A stretch of DNA of 64,000 nt from Leucobacter sp. PH1c. GTDB taxonomy: Bacteria; Actinomycetota; Actinomycetes; Actinomycetales; Microbacteriaceae. Positions 41,320 through 49,735 of this stretch are shown one piece after another. The first letter of the stretch is position 1, and each line of letters begins with the position of its first letter. A program made the translations under genes and the position numbers. The stretch covers positions 38,609-102,608 of the forward strand of contig NZ_AYMV01000021.1 of NCBI RefSeq assembly GCF_000633415.1, in the 5' to 3' direction. The notes under the pieces are model-generated. The model made no database searches and was not told the origin of the DNA. It worked only from the letters and a program-made list of their open reading frames with translations.

Positions 41320-42573
41320 TCAGTCCGCCCGCGGCGGCGTGAGCGCCGTGGGGGCGAGGCGCGCGAGCTGGGTCACGTGGCGCGGCTCGAGCTCGTCGAG
41401 CGAGGAGACGCCGAGCAGCGTCATGGTGCGCTCGATCTCGCTGCGCAGGATCGCGATCATGCGGTCGACGCCCTCGCGCCCGCCCGCCATGAGCCCGTAG
41501 AGGTACGCGCGGCCCACGAGCGCGAAGCGCGCGCCGAGCGCGACCGAGGCTACGATGTCGGCGCCGTTCATGATCCCCGTGTCGACCATGATGTTCGCGT
41601 CGCGTCCCACCTCGCGCACGACGTGCGGGAGGAGGTGGAACGGGATCGGCGCGCGGTCGAGCTGCCGGCCGCCGTGGTTCGAGAGCACGATGCCGTCGAC
41701 GCCCTGCTCCACGAGGCGCACGGCGTCGGGCACGTTCTGCACGCCCTTCACGACGAGCTTGCCCGGCCAGAGCTCGCGGATCACGGCGAGGTCGTCGTAC
41801 GAGATGGTGGGATCCATTGCCGCGTTCAGGAGGTCGCCCACGGTGCCGCCCGTCTCTGAGAGCGAGGCGAACTCGAGCTTCGGCGTCGTGAGGAAGTCGA
41901 ACCACCACCAGGGGCGCGGGATCGCGTTCAGGATGGTCCCGGCGGTGAGCTGCGGCGGGATCGAGAAGCCGTTGCGGCGGTCGCGCATGCGGTTGCCCGC
42001 GATGGGGGTGTCGACCGTGAACATGAGCGTGTCGAACCCGGCCGCCGCGGCGCGCTCGACGAGCCCGTAGGAGATGTCGCGGTCGCGCATGACGTACAGC
42101 TGGAACCAGTTGCGCCCGTCGGGGTTCGCGGCGCGCACGTCCTCGATCGAGGTCGTGCCGAGGGTCGAGAGCGTGAACGGAATCCCCGCGGCCCCCGCGG
42201 CGCCCGCGCCGGCGATCTCGCCCTCCGTCTGCATGAGCCGGGTGAAGCCGGTCGGGGCGATGCCGAAGGGGAGGGCGGAGCGCCCGCCGAGGATCTCGGT
42301 CGACGCGTCGACGTCGGCCGCCGGGCGGAGGATGTCGGGGTGGAACTCGACGTCCTCGAAGGCCTGGCGTGCGCGGGCCAGCGAGATCTCGGCCTCCGCG
42401 CTGCCGTCCGTGTAGTCGAAGGCGGCCTTCGGGGTGCGGCGCTGGGCGATCCGGCGCAGGTCGTAGGTGGTGAGCGCGCGATCGAGCCGGCGCTTGCGGC
42501 CGTTGAGCTCGGGGGCCTTGAAACGCAGGAGCTCGAAGAGCTCCGCGGGGCGGGGGAACTGGCGCTGCACCAT
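41320..42573 (-). CDS. FMN-dependent alpha-hydroxyacid dehydrogenase (L-lactate dehydrogenase type)
   Basis: 417 aa, somewhat longer than E. coli LldD. Residues [11 protein letters not shown], the FMN-binding [23 protein letters not shown], the catalytic-Lys strand LVVKGVQN, and [10 protein letters not shown] with the base His belong to the glycolate oxidase/lactate dehydrogenase family; [19 protein letters not shown] completes the FMN phosphate site. Start ATG 42573 has GGAG seven bases ahead. A GntR protein gene lies upstream and a perfect TGGTC-n-GACCA operator precedes this gene, both strongly reminiscent of lldR-lldD. Lactate is the most likely substrate; other 2-hydroxyacids are possible. 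Confidence 0.87.
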   Translation of the reverse strand: MVQRQFPRPAELFELLRFKAPELNGRKRRLDRALTTYDLRRIAQRRTPKAAFDYTDGSAEAEISLARARQAFEDVEFHPDILRPAADVDASTEILGGRSALPFGIAPTGFTRLMQTEGEIAGAGAAGAAGIPFTLSTLGTTSIEDVRAANPDGRNWFQLYVMRDRDISYGLVERAAAAGFDTLMFTVDTPIAGNRMRDRRNGFSIPPQLTAGTILNAIPRPWWWFDFLTTPKLEFASLSETGGTVGDLLNAAMDPTISYDDLAVIRELWPGKLVVKGVQNVPDAVRLVEQGVDGIVLSNHGGRQLDRAPIPFHLLPHVVREVGRDANIMVDTGIMNGADIVASVALGARFALVGRAYLYGLMAGGREGVDRMIAILRSEIERTMTLLGVSSLDELEPRHVTQLARLAPTALTPPRAD

Positions 42574-42619
42574 TGGACTCCAATCGGCGGGACCGCTGGC
42601 GGTCCGCATGTGGCCAGAC

Positions 42620-42638
42620 CATGTGGTCCGACCACATG
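42620..42638. promoter_or_regulatory. FadR/LldR-type GntR operator
   Basis: CATGTGGTC-C-GACCACATG is a perfect 19-bp palindrome containing the FadR-subfamily consensus TGGTC-n-GACCA. A degenerate second copy (CATGTGGCC-AGAC) lies at 42607-42619. It stands 47 bp before the dehydrogenase start codon and just after the gntR stop. Confidence 0.8.
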
Positions 42639-42685
42639 GAGTGTACGTGCTTGCTGCGTCGCGCGTCAAGCCGCGCTGCGCGGGA

Positions 42686-43384
42686 TCAGGCGGAAGCGGC
42701 GCCCGCGGCGGTCGTCTCGGCGTAGTAGCCCGAGATGTGCGCCCGGAGCAGGGCGCCGGCGGCCTCGCCGTTCCCCGTGGCGAGCGCTTCGAGGATCTCG
42801 CGATGCTCGGCGCGCAGCCGCCCCGCGGTGCTCTGCCAGTCGGGGAGCGCGCGGGCGAGCTCGGCCGTGTGATCGGCGATCGCGATTCTGAGCGCCTCCA
42901 TGAGGGTGCTGATGAGGGGGTTCCCCGCCGCTCGCGAGAGCGTCGCGTGGAACTCCGCGTCGAGCGCGAGGAATTCGTCCGGGCCGATCCCGGGGGCGTC
43001 CATGCGCTCGAGCAGCGCGTCCGCGGCTGCGCGGTCGAGCCCCGCGGGCGAGGAGTGCGTTGCGGCCCAGTGCTCCAGCAGGAGCCGGGTCTCGGCCACG
43101 TGATCGTGCCCCACGCGCCGCGTGGCGAGCTCGAGGTGCAGCGAGAGCGCGAAGGCCTGCTCGGGCGCTGCGGTGATGATCGTGCCGGATCGCGGGCCGG
43201 ATCCGGTCGCGGTCGTGATCGTCCCGAGCGCCTCGAGCACCCGGAGCGCCTCGCGCAGCGAGCTCCGAGACACCTGGAGCGTCTCGGCCAGGGCGCGCTC
43301 GCCCGGGAGGTGGTCGCCGATGTGCAGGCGGCCGCTCGCGAGCTCCGCCGTCACCCAGTCCATGACGACCTCGTGCGCTTTCAT
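42686..43384 (-). CDS. GntR-family regulator (FadR/LldR subfamily)
   Basis: 232 aa. DNA-binding domain at residues 3-70 ([32 protein letters not shown]), a canonical FadR-type recognition helix, then an all-helical FCD domain ([27 protein letters not shown]). It is encoded directly upstream of the hydroxyacid dehydrogenase with the operator at 42620 in the gap, the same arrangement as lactate-responsive LldR systems. Repression relieved by a 2-hydroxyacid is the likely mode. Confidence 0.87.
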   Translation of the reverse strand: MKAHEVVMDWVTAELASGRLHIGDHLPGERALAETLQVSRSSLREALRVLEALGTITTATGSGPRSGTIITAAPEQAFALSLHLELATRRVGHDHVAETRLLLEHWAATHSSPAGLDRAAADALLERMDAPGIGPDEFLALDAEFHATLSRAAGNPLISTLMEALRIAIADHTAELARALPDWQSTAGRLRAEHREILEALATGNGEAAGALLRAHISGYYAETTAAGAASA

Positions 43385-43396
43385 CGCCCGATTATC

Positions 43397-44137
43397 TCAG
43401 TTTCCGCGCTCGAGCTGCGCGGCCACGGCGTCGAGCACGGTCTCGGGGGAGCCGTTCGCGTCGTAGACGGCGACCACCACGCGCTGCGGGGCGCCCGCGG
43501 CTGCGGGGTCCAGCCACGGGGCGTAGAGCCCGGCGACCCGCCGCAGGTCCCGGGTCACCTCGCTCGGCGCGTCGTGTACCGAGCCGCGCAGCCAGCCGCG
43601 CAGCGTGGCGTTGTGCACGGCGACGAGCGAGGCCGCGAGCGCGGGCGCAACCCACTCGGGGGTGCTCGACGGCGCGGCTCCGCGGATGAAGCGCGCGTAC
43701 ACGCGCTCGTAGCGGTGCGTGATGACGAGCTCGCGGTCGCGGAGCGCGGGCGTCTCGCGCATCAGCTCGAAGCGGAGCCGGGCGGCTTCGGGGTCGCGGG
43801 TGAGGAGCCGCAGCACATCGGCCGTGCCCTGCACGAGCGCTTCCCCGGCCGCGAGCTGCGTGGCGCCCAGGAACGCCTCCAGCTGGGCGAGCGCGTGGTC
43901 GTGATCCGAGAAGATCACGTCGTCCTTGCTGCCGAAGCGGCGGAAGAAGGTACTGCGGCTCATGCCGACCGCGTCGGCGAGGTCCTCCGCCGTGGTCGCC
44001 TCGTAGCCGCGCTCGGCGAGTCGGCGGATGGCCGCCGCGGCGCTGTTCGGCACCGCCCGGCCGCCCGCGAGGCCGCTGCCCCCGGCGGCGTCGCCGCGCG
44101 GGAGAGCGGACGGGGGGCGGACTGGCTTCGAGATCAT
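43397..44137 (-). CDS. TetR-family regulator
   Basis: 246 aa. The helix-turn-helix is at about residues 31-75 (NSAAAAIRRLAERGYEATTAEDLADAVGMSRSTFFRRFGSKDDV), preceded by a Gly/Pro-rich 28-residue extension. The ligand domain is typical of regulators of acyl-CoA metabolism (VITHRYERVYARFIRG). It diverges from the acyl-CoA dehydrogenase gene and probably controls it; GGAGTC-N8-GACTCC at 44155-44174 in the shared upstream region may be its site. Confidence 0.83.
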   Translation of the reverse strand: MISKPVRPPSALPRGDAAGGSGLAGGRAVPNSAAAAIRRLAERGYEATTAEDLADAVGMSRSTFFRRFGSKDDVIFSDHDHALAQLEAFLGATQLAAGEALVQGTADVLRLLTRDPEAARLRFELMRETPALRDRELVITHRYERVYARFIRGAAPSSTPEWVAPALAASLVAVHNATLRGWLRGSVHDAPSEVTRDLRRVAGLYAPWLDPAAAGAPQRVVVAVYDANGSPETVLDAVAAQLERGN

Positions 44138-44154
44138 ACGCCGAAGCTAGCACA

Positions 44155-44174
44155 GGAGTCCGTTGTGGGACTCC
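44155..44174. promoter_or_regulatory. Candidate TetR operator
   Basis: Inverted repeat GGAGTC (44155-44160) and GACTCC (44169-44174), 18 bp ahead of the tetR start codon and 131 bp ahead of the acyl-CoA dehydrogenase. Arms are short and the assignment rests mostly on position. Confidence 0.4.
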
Positions 44175-44304
44175 GTTTCATTCGGGCGTGCGCTGCGCGT
44201 GAGGATTGTGCGAACCCGAGAGGCGCGCCTCGCGGGCTTGACCTGGCACCGCGTCTCAGGCAGTCTCGGGGCAAGCACCAGGGCGGTGCGGAGAGGACGT
44301 CGAC

Positions 44305-45534
44305 ATGTCGCACCCCGGGAAGGGCCCCACCCCGCAGGGCACGCTGGAGCCCGAGTACGAGCTCTGGGAGCCGATCGACCCCGATGTCGCGGGCGTCTTC
44401 CGCGGCCTCCCCGCAGAGGATCTCGCCTACCGCGACCGGGCGCGCGCGTTCGTGCAGGACGAGGTGCGCCCCGTCATCGCAGGGATCTGGGATCGGGCCG
44501 AGTACCCGCTCGAGCTCGCGGTGCGACTCGGCGAGCTCGACCTCCTCCGCGACGGCGTCGACGTGCCCGGCTTCCCGGAGCAGAGCCTCCTCGCGGCGAG
44601 CCTCACGACGATGGAGCTCGCCCGTGGCGACGGCTCGATCGCCACGATCGTCGGCGTGCAGGGCGGCCTCGCGCTCCGCTCCGTCGCCCAGTGCGGCTCC
44701 GACGCGCAGCGCGAGCGGTGGCTCGGCCCGCTCGCCCGCGGCTCCGAGCTCGGCGCCTTCGCGCTCACCGAGCCCACGCACGGCTCCGATTCCGTGAGCC
44801 TCGAGACTCGTGCCGAAACCACCGCGGACGGCGGCGTGCGCATCACGGGCCACAAGAAGTGGATCGGCTCCGGCAGCGTGGGCCACCTTGCGGTCGTGTG
44901 GGCGCGCGGTGACGACGGGAAGGTGCAGGGCTTCCTCGTGCCCCAGGACGCGCCGGGCTACCGCGCCTCCACGATCGAGGGCAAGGTGTCGCTGCGCGCG
45001 ATCTGGCAGGCCGAGATCGAGCTCGACGGCGTGGAGCTCGGCCCCGAGGCGCGCATGCCCGGGGCGAACTCGTTCGCGGACACGGCGCGCGTGCTCCAGG
45101 CCACGCGCCTCGGCGTCGCGTGGGCGGCGCTCGGGCAGGCGACCGCGGTCTACGAGACCGCGGTGCACTACGCGGCGCAGCGCGTGCAGTTCGGCCGGCC
45201 GCTCGCCGCCTCGCAGATCGTGCAGGCTCGCCTCGCGGAGATGCTGAGCGGACTCACCTCGCTGCAGTCGCTCCTCATGCAGCTCACCCGCGCGGAGGAG
45301 CGCGGGGAGCTCTCGGGGCCCGGCGCCTCGCTCGGGAAGTACACGGCGACGCGCACGGCGCGGGATCTGGCCCGCAACGCGCGCGACTTGCTCGGCGGGA
45401 ACGGGATCCTGCTCGAGAACCGCGTGGCGCGGCACTTCGCCGACATCGAGGCGCTGCACACTTACGAGGGCACGGAGACCGTGCAGGCGCTCATCATCGG
45501 CCGCGAGATCACGGGCGTTTCCGCTTTCGTGTAG
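44305..45534 (+). CDS. Acyl-CoA dehydrogenase (glutaryl-CoA dehydrogenase-like)
   Basis: 409 aa flavoenzyme. FALTEPTHGSDS is the FAD-binding signature 1, GHKKWIGSGSVGHLAVVWAR the second beta block, and LLGGNGILLENRVARHFAD with HTYEGTETVQ gives the C-terminal signature; the Glu of YEGT is in the position of the glutaryl-CoA dehydrogenase catalytic base. The length and N-terminal YRDRARAFVQDEVRPVI also fit that subgroup. No electron-transfer flavoprotein or CoA-ligase genes are adjacent. Substrate (glutaryl-CoA or a short-chain acyl-CoA) is inferred. Confidence 0.87.
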   Translation: MSHPGKGPTPQGTLEPEYELWEPIDPDVAGVFRGLPAEDLAYRDRARAFVQDEVRPVIAGIWDRAEYPLELAVRLGELDLLRDGVDVPGFPEQSLLAASLTTMELARGDGSIATIVGVQGGLALRSVAQCGSDAQRERWLGPLARGSELGAFALTEPTHGSDSVSLETRAETTADGGVRITGHKKWIGSGSVGHLAVVWARGDDGKVQGFLVPQDAPGYRASTIEGKVSLRAIWQAEIELDGVELGPEARMPGANSFADTARVLQATRLGVAWAALGQATAVYETAVHYAAQRVQFGRPLAASQIVQARLAEMLSGLTSLQSLLMQLTRAEERGELSGPGASLGKYTATRTARDLARNARDLLGGNGILLENRVARHFADIEALHTYEGTETVQALIIGREITGVSAFV

Positions 45535-45541
45535 GCCAAGG

Positions 45542-45599
45542 GCGCCCGCGGCGCCCGCTGAATCGGGTGCCGCGGCGGGCGCGGCCCGTTCTGCGGGCC
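45542..45599. terminator. Terminator hairpins after the acyl-CoA dehydrogenase
   Basis: GCGCCCGC (45542-45549) pairs with GCGGGCGC (45575-45582), and GGCCCG (45583-45588) with CGGGCC (45594-45599) around TTCTG. They occupy the whole 72-bp gap before the convergent PucR-type gene. Confidence 0.65.
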
Positions 45600-45606
45600 A
45601 GGCCGC

Positions 45607-47172
45607 TCAGCGGGCCGGGGCCGCGAGCGCGCCCGTCTCGAACGCGAGCCAGAGCAGTGCCCGCTCGGTCGGATCGTCGAGGGCGACGCCGAGCTCGCGC
45701 TCCGCTTCGCGCAGCCGGCTGTTGAGCGTCTGCCGGTGCACGCCGAGCGCCTCCGCCGCCCGCTCGAGTGCGCCGTTTGCCGCAAGGAACGCGTGCAGGG
45801 TGGCGGTGAGGCGTGTCCGGGCCGGCGCACCGAGCGCGTCGAGGTGGGCGCGCCACTCGGCGAAGACGGGCGGTGCGCCGCTCCCGCGGAACCAATCGCT
45901 CAGCAGCTCGTCGGTGCCGAGCTCGTCGCTGCACAGCACGCGGCGCTCCGGCCGGTCGGCCGTCGCCCGATACGCTCGGCGGGCCTCCTCGCAGAGCCCG
46001 GGCACGGCCCCGGGCTCGCCCGTCGCGCTCACGCCCGCCCGCCACTCGGCAAGCGCGCCCTGCTCGCCGCGGATGAAGGCGTCGATCGCCGCAGCCGCGG
46101 CAGCGGACTCCGTCGCCGGGAGCACGACGAAGAACCCGTCCTCCGCCGCGGCGAGAAGCGGCGTCGCGGCGGGGACGCCCGCCGTGAGTCCCGTGGCCAG
46201 CGCGGACTTGAGGAGGAGACCGGCCGCCGGTTCGCGGCGTGCGCGGGCGCCCGCGCGCGGTGACGGTCCGAAGTACGCGACGGAGCAGGCGGTGGCGCCG
46301 GGGAAGAGGATCTCGAACAGGCGCGGGTCCGCGCTCATGCCGCCGGAGACGGCCTCGGCGACGAGCTGCTCGCGGAGCGATGCGGCGAGCCCGGGAAGCG
46401 CGGCGGTGTCCCGCGAGAGGTCGATGAACGTTGCGATCGAGCCGATGAGCCCCTGCTCGAGCGGCGTGTAGCGGCGGCGGCGCGCGACGGCGATCGGCGA
46501 TCCCGCCGTGCTCGCGAGCTGGAGGAAGAGCGCGCCCGCTGAGGTGCTCGCGGTCGTCCTGCCCGAGGCGACGTGCCGCGACAGTTCCGTCGCGACCGTG
46601 CGCAGCTCTGCCGCGTCGAGCGTTGTGCCGGGGGAGGGCGCCTGGCGCAGCCCCTCGGGCGCCGCCCACACCACCGCGGCGTCGAGCTCGCGCCCCAGGC
46701 GCTCGAGCCCCTCGACCTGCTGCGCGGGGCTCGCGTTCGTGTACGCGAGCCGTTGCTGCACCTCGAGCATGTGGCGCACCTGGTCGAGCTGGCGGTCGGC
46801 GTGCCTGCGGGCGACGAACTCGGACACCGCGATGTAGGGCGTCGAGAGCGGGATGCGCAGCAGCGGGATCTGGTGCGCATCCGCCGCGGCCACCCACTCG
46901 GCGGGGATCTCCGGGGCGATGAGGCCGACTCCGAAGCCGACGGCCGCGACGCCGCGCTCGGCGAGCGCGGCGAAATACGCGTCGAGTTCGGGGACCGAGC
47001 GCTCGACGAGTCCCGTAGTGAGGAGGAGCAGATCTCGCGCCAGCCACGGGCTGGGATCCCGGATCTCGGCGACGTGCACCTGCGACACCTGCCGATGCAC
47101 GTGCGCGTGGCCCGTCGCGCAGCTCAGCGAGAGCGCGGGATCGGCGAGAAGATCGGCAACCGTGGGAGACAT
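45607..47172 (-). CDS. PucR-family transcriptional regulator
   Basis: 521 aa. N-terminal PucR (purine catabolism regulator-like) domain, residues 5-125, with VHVAEIRDPSPWLARDLLLLTTGL; a central GAF/GGDEF-like region; and a C-terminal PucR helix-turn-helix, FLAANGALERAAEALGVHRQTLNSRLREAERELG (about 465-500). These proteins usually activate nitrogen-compound catabolism. It diverges from the ureohydrolase/MHS gene pair, with TCACGG-tat-CCGTGA at 47205-47219 between them as a possible site. Confidence 0.87.
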   Translation of the reverse strand: MSPTVADLLADPALSLSCATGHAHVHRQVSQVHVAEIRDPSPWLARDLLLLTTGLVERSVPELDAYFAALAERGVAAVGFGVGLIAPEIPAEWVAAADAHQIPLLRIPLSTPYIAVSEFVARRHADRQLDQVRHMLEVQQRLAYTNASPAQQVEGLERLGRELDAAVVWAAPEGLRQAPSPGTTLDAAELRTVATELSRHVASGRTTASTSAGALFLQLASTAGSPIAVARRRRYTPLEQGLIGSIATFIDLSRDTAALPGLAASLREQLVAEAVSGGMSADPRLFEILFPGATACSVAYFGPSPRAGARARREPAAGLLLKSALATGLTAGVPAATPLLAAAEDGFFVVLPATESAAAAAAIDAFIRGEQGALAEWRAGVSATGEPGAVPGLCEEARRAYRATADRPERRVLCSDELGTDELLSDWFRGSGAPPVFAEWRAHLDALGAPARTRLTATLHAFLAANGALERAAEALGVHRQTLNSRLREAERELGVALDDPTERALLWLAFETGALAAPAR

Positions 47173-47204
47173 ATTCGCGATTGTAGTGAGCGATCCGAAA
47201 ATCT

Positions 47205-47219
47205 TCACGGTATCCGTGA
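47205..47219. promoter_or_regulatory. Palindrome in the pucR/ureohydrolase divergent region
   Basis: TCACGG and CCGTGA separated by TAT form a 15-bp palindrome roughly midway between the two divergent start codons. It is the best symmetric site in the region and a candidate for the PucR-type regulator. Confidence 0.5.
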
Positions 47220-47287
47220 TTGTGTCGGCGGGTCGGTCTCGCCAGGCTGGAGAGCACACCCGCACCGTCGTCACGAGGAGACCGCAC

Positions 47288-48175
47288 ATGACCGCACCCG
47301 CTCGCAGCTTCGAACTGATCGGCGCGCCCTTCGACGGCGCCTCGACGCTCGGCTTCCCGGGCTCGCGCTTCGCGCCCGAGCGGATCCGGCACGCCCTCGG
47401 GTGGATCACCCAGCGGGTCGAGGACGGGCGCGTGTTCTCGCTCGAGACCGGCCAGCTGCACGGTGCCCCGCAGCTGCTCGACGGCGGCGACGCCGATGTG
47501 GTCGCGCACGACCTCATGACCACGCTCGCCCGCACGAGCGCCCGCGTTTCAGAGAGCGTCCGGGCGGGGCACGTGCCGATCCTCCTCGGCGGCGACGACT
47601 GCTTCCTGTTCGCCGGCACGCAGGGGCTGCACGACGCGACCTCCGGTTCCGTCGCTGTGATCCACTTCGACGCGCACCTCGACGTGATGGACGAGAACGT
47701 GCAGCAGGGCACCCACAGCCAGTCGAGCGGCATGCGCCGCTCGCTCGAACTGCCGCGGGCGAGCACCGAGCACAGCATCCAGGTGGGCCTCCGCCACTTC
47801 AACTTCCCGTCCTCCCACGACTACCTGGCCGACTCCGGGCTCGCGCGCATCACCGCGGCCGAGTTCGCCGAGATCGGCACGGAGGCGGCGATCGCGCGGA
47901 TCCTCGACCGCGTCGCAGGCGCCGATCACGTGCACCTGTCGTTCGACATCGACGCGATCGACCCCGCCCATGCCCCGGGCGCCGGGGCGCTCGAGCCGGG
48001 CGGGATCACCTCGCGTCAGGCGATCGACACCGTTGCCGCGCTCGCCCCGTACTGCGATTCCTTCGCGATCACCGAGGTGAACCCGATGACCGACCACCAG
48101 GACATGACCGCGACCCTCGCGGCCTACCTCTGCTACTACTTCGCGGTGTTCGGGCAGCACCCGGCCGCGCAGTAG
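47288..48175 (+). CDS. Ureohydrolase-family enzyme (agmatinase/guanidino-acid hydrolase-like)
   Basis: 295 aa arginase-fold protein. DAHLD (128-132), SFDIDAIDPA (218-227) and HSQSSGMR match the di-manganese site of agmatinases and guanidinobutyrases. The first metal ligand motif, normally GGDH or GGDN-S, reads GGDD (101-104), so an Asp replaces the usual His. GAGGAG lies seven bases before ATG 47288. The MHS transporter follows by 62 bp and a PucR-type regulator diverges, suggesting use of an imported guanidino compound as nitrogen source. Agmatine would connect it with the decarboxylase at 52.9 kb, but that is inference. Confidence 0.85.
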   Translation: MTAPARSFELIGAPFDGASTLGFPGSRFAPERIRHALGWITQRVEDGRVFSLETGQLHGAPQLLDGGDADVVAHDLMTTLARTSARVSESVRAGHVPILLGGDDCFLFAGTQGLHDATSGSVAVIHFDAHLDVMDENVQQGTHSQSSGMRRSLELPRASTEHSIQVGLRHFNFPSSHDYLADSGLARITAAEFAEIGTEAAIARILDRVAGADHVHLSFDIDAIDPAHAPGAGALEPGGITSRQAIDTVAALAPYCDSFAITEVNPMTDHQDMTATLAAYLCYYFAVFGQHPAAQ

Positions 48176-48237
48176 CCCCGTGGGAGGCGGCGCGCCGCCT
48201 CCCCGCCCGTGAGACCATGAACAAAGGAGTGAATGCG

Positions 48238-49650
48238 ATGACTGATCAGCGCGTCGGGGAATCCCCGCGCCTCGACACGGGGACCGTGAACGTGGTCCGG
48301 AAACAGGAGCTGCGCCGAGCGGTGCGCGGCACCTTCGTCGGCAACGTGATGGAGTGGTACGACGTCGGCGTCTTCGGCTACCTGATCGTCACCCTCGGCC
48401 CGGTCTTCCTGCCGGACGCCGACCGCGCCACGCAGGTGATCTTCATGCTCGGCACCTTCGCGAGCACCTACCTGTTCCGCCCGCTCGGCGGCCTGTTCTT
48501 CGGCTGGCTCGGCGACAAGATCGGCCGCAAGCGCGTGCTGTTCCTCACCCTCACGCTCGTCGCCGTCGCGACGTTCCTGATCGGCCTCCTGCCGAGCCAC
48601 GCCACGATCGGCTCCCTCGCCGCGGTGCTGCTCGTCGCGCTGAAGATCCTGCAGGGCTTCTCCGCGGGCGGCGAGTTCACGGGTGCCCTCACCTTCATCA
48701 CCGAGTCGGCGCCCGACCGCAAGCGCGGGTTCTACGCGGCGTTCCTCGACGGCGGCAGCTACCTCGGCTTCGTGCTCGGCGCAGCGATCGTCACGTTCAT
48801 GCAGGTCACCTTCGGGCAGGCCGCCATGGAGGACGGGCTCTGGCGTGTGCCCTTCCTGATCGCCGGCCCGCTCGGGCTCGTCGCGGTGTACCTCCGCATG
48901 CGCGTGGAGGAGTCGCCGCACTTCGCCGCGCTCGCCGCCGAGCAGGCGAGCACGGGGCAGGCGGCGCTCCGCGTGAACCCCCTCCGGGTGTTCGCGGCGA
49001 ACTGGCGCCCGATGCTGCTCGTGATCCTCCTGGTCGCGGCAGCGAACTCCGCCGGCTACGCGTTCACCTCGTACATGCCGACGTACCTCTCGACCGTGCT
49101 CGAGCACGACGCTGTGCAGGGGAACCTCTTCTCGCTGCCGCTCATGCTCCTCATGGCCTGCCTCATGCCCTTCGTCGGCATGCTCTCCGACCGCGTCGGC
49201 CGCAAGCCGGTGCTCACGGCAGCGGCGGTCTGGATCGTGCTGCTCAGCTTCCCGGCGTTCCAGCTCATCGCGTCGGACTCGCCCGTTGCGATCGTCGGCG
49301 GGCTCGCACTGATCGGGATCCCGGTCGCGCTGTACATGGGCACGCTCGCCTCGACCTACCCGGCGCTCTTCCCGACGGCGTCGCGGAACACGAGCCTCGG
49401 CGTCTCGTACAACATCTCGATCGCCCTGTTCGGCGGCACCGCGCCGCTCGTGATCGACACGCTGGTGCGCACCACGGGCAACGCCGCCGCGGCCGCGTTC
49501 TACCTCATGGGCATGTCGGTGATCGGCCTCATCGCGATCCGCCTGATCCCGGAGACCGCGGGGCAGCCGCTCTCCGGCTCCGAGCCCAATGTCGAGACGG
49601 AGCTCGAAGCGCACGAGATCCACACGGCGCGCTTGGCCGCCGGGCGCTAA
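48238..49650 (+). CDS. MFS transporter, MHS family
   Basis: 470 aa, twelve predicted helices. GNVMEWYDVGVFGYLIV near residue 35 and GWLGDKIGRKRVL in loop 2-3 mark the metabolite:H+ symporter family (ProP-like). AAAGGAG sits eight bases before ATG 48238; an earlier in-frame ATG at 48217 lacks a site. It follows the ureohydrolase gene and probably imports that enzyme's substrate, a guanidino or betaine-like compound. Confidence 0.87.
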   Translation: MTDQRVGESPRLDTGTVNVVRKQELRRAVRGTFVGNVMEWYDVGVFGYLIVTLGPVFLPDADRATQVIFMLGTFASTYLFRPLGGLFFGWLGDKIGRKRVLFLTLTLVAVATFLIGLLPSHATIGSLAAVLLVALKILQGFSAGGEFTGALTFITESAPDRKRGFYAAFLDGGSYLGFVLGAAIVTFMQVTFGQAAMEDGLWRVPFLIAGPLGLVAVYLRMRVEESPHFAALAAEQASTGQAALRVNPLRVFAANWRPMLLVILLVAAANSAGYAFTSYMPTYLSTVLEHDAVQGNLFSLPLMLLMACLMPFVGMLSDRVGRKPVLTAAAVWIVLLSFPAFQLIASDSPVAIVGGLALIGIPVALYMGTLASTYPALFPTASRNTSLGVSYNISIALFGGTAPLVIDTLVRTTGNAAAAAFYLMGMSVIGLIAIRLIPETAGQPLSGSEPNVETELEAHEIHTARLAAGR

Positions 49651-49677
49651 GCCCGGGGCGGGGCGGGCTCCTCGGCC

Positions 49678-49701
49678 GGGGCTCCTCGGCTGGGGAGCCC
49701 C
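49678..49701. terminator. Terminator hairpin between MHS and permease genes
   Basis: GGGGCTCC (49678-49685) pairs with GGAGCCCC (49694-49701) around an 8-base loop, in the 85-bp gap between convergent genes. A further GAGCTCCCC direct repeat follows. Confidence 0.65.
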
Positions 49702-49735
49702 GCAGAGCTCCCCTGCCGAGCTCCCCGGCGCCGCG

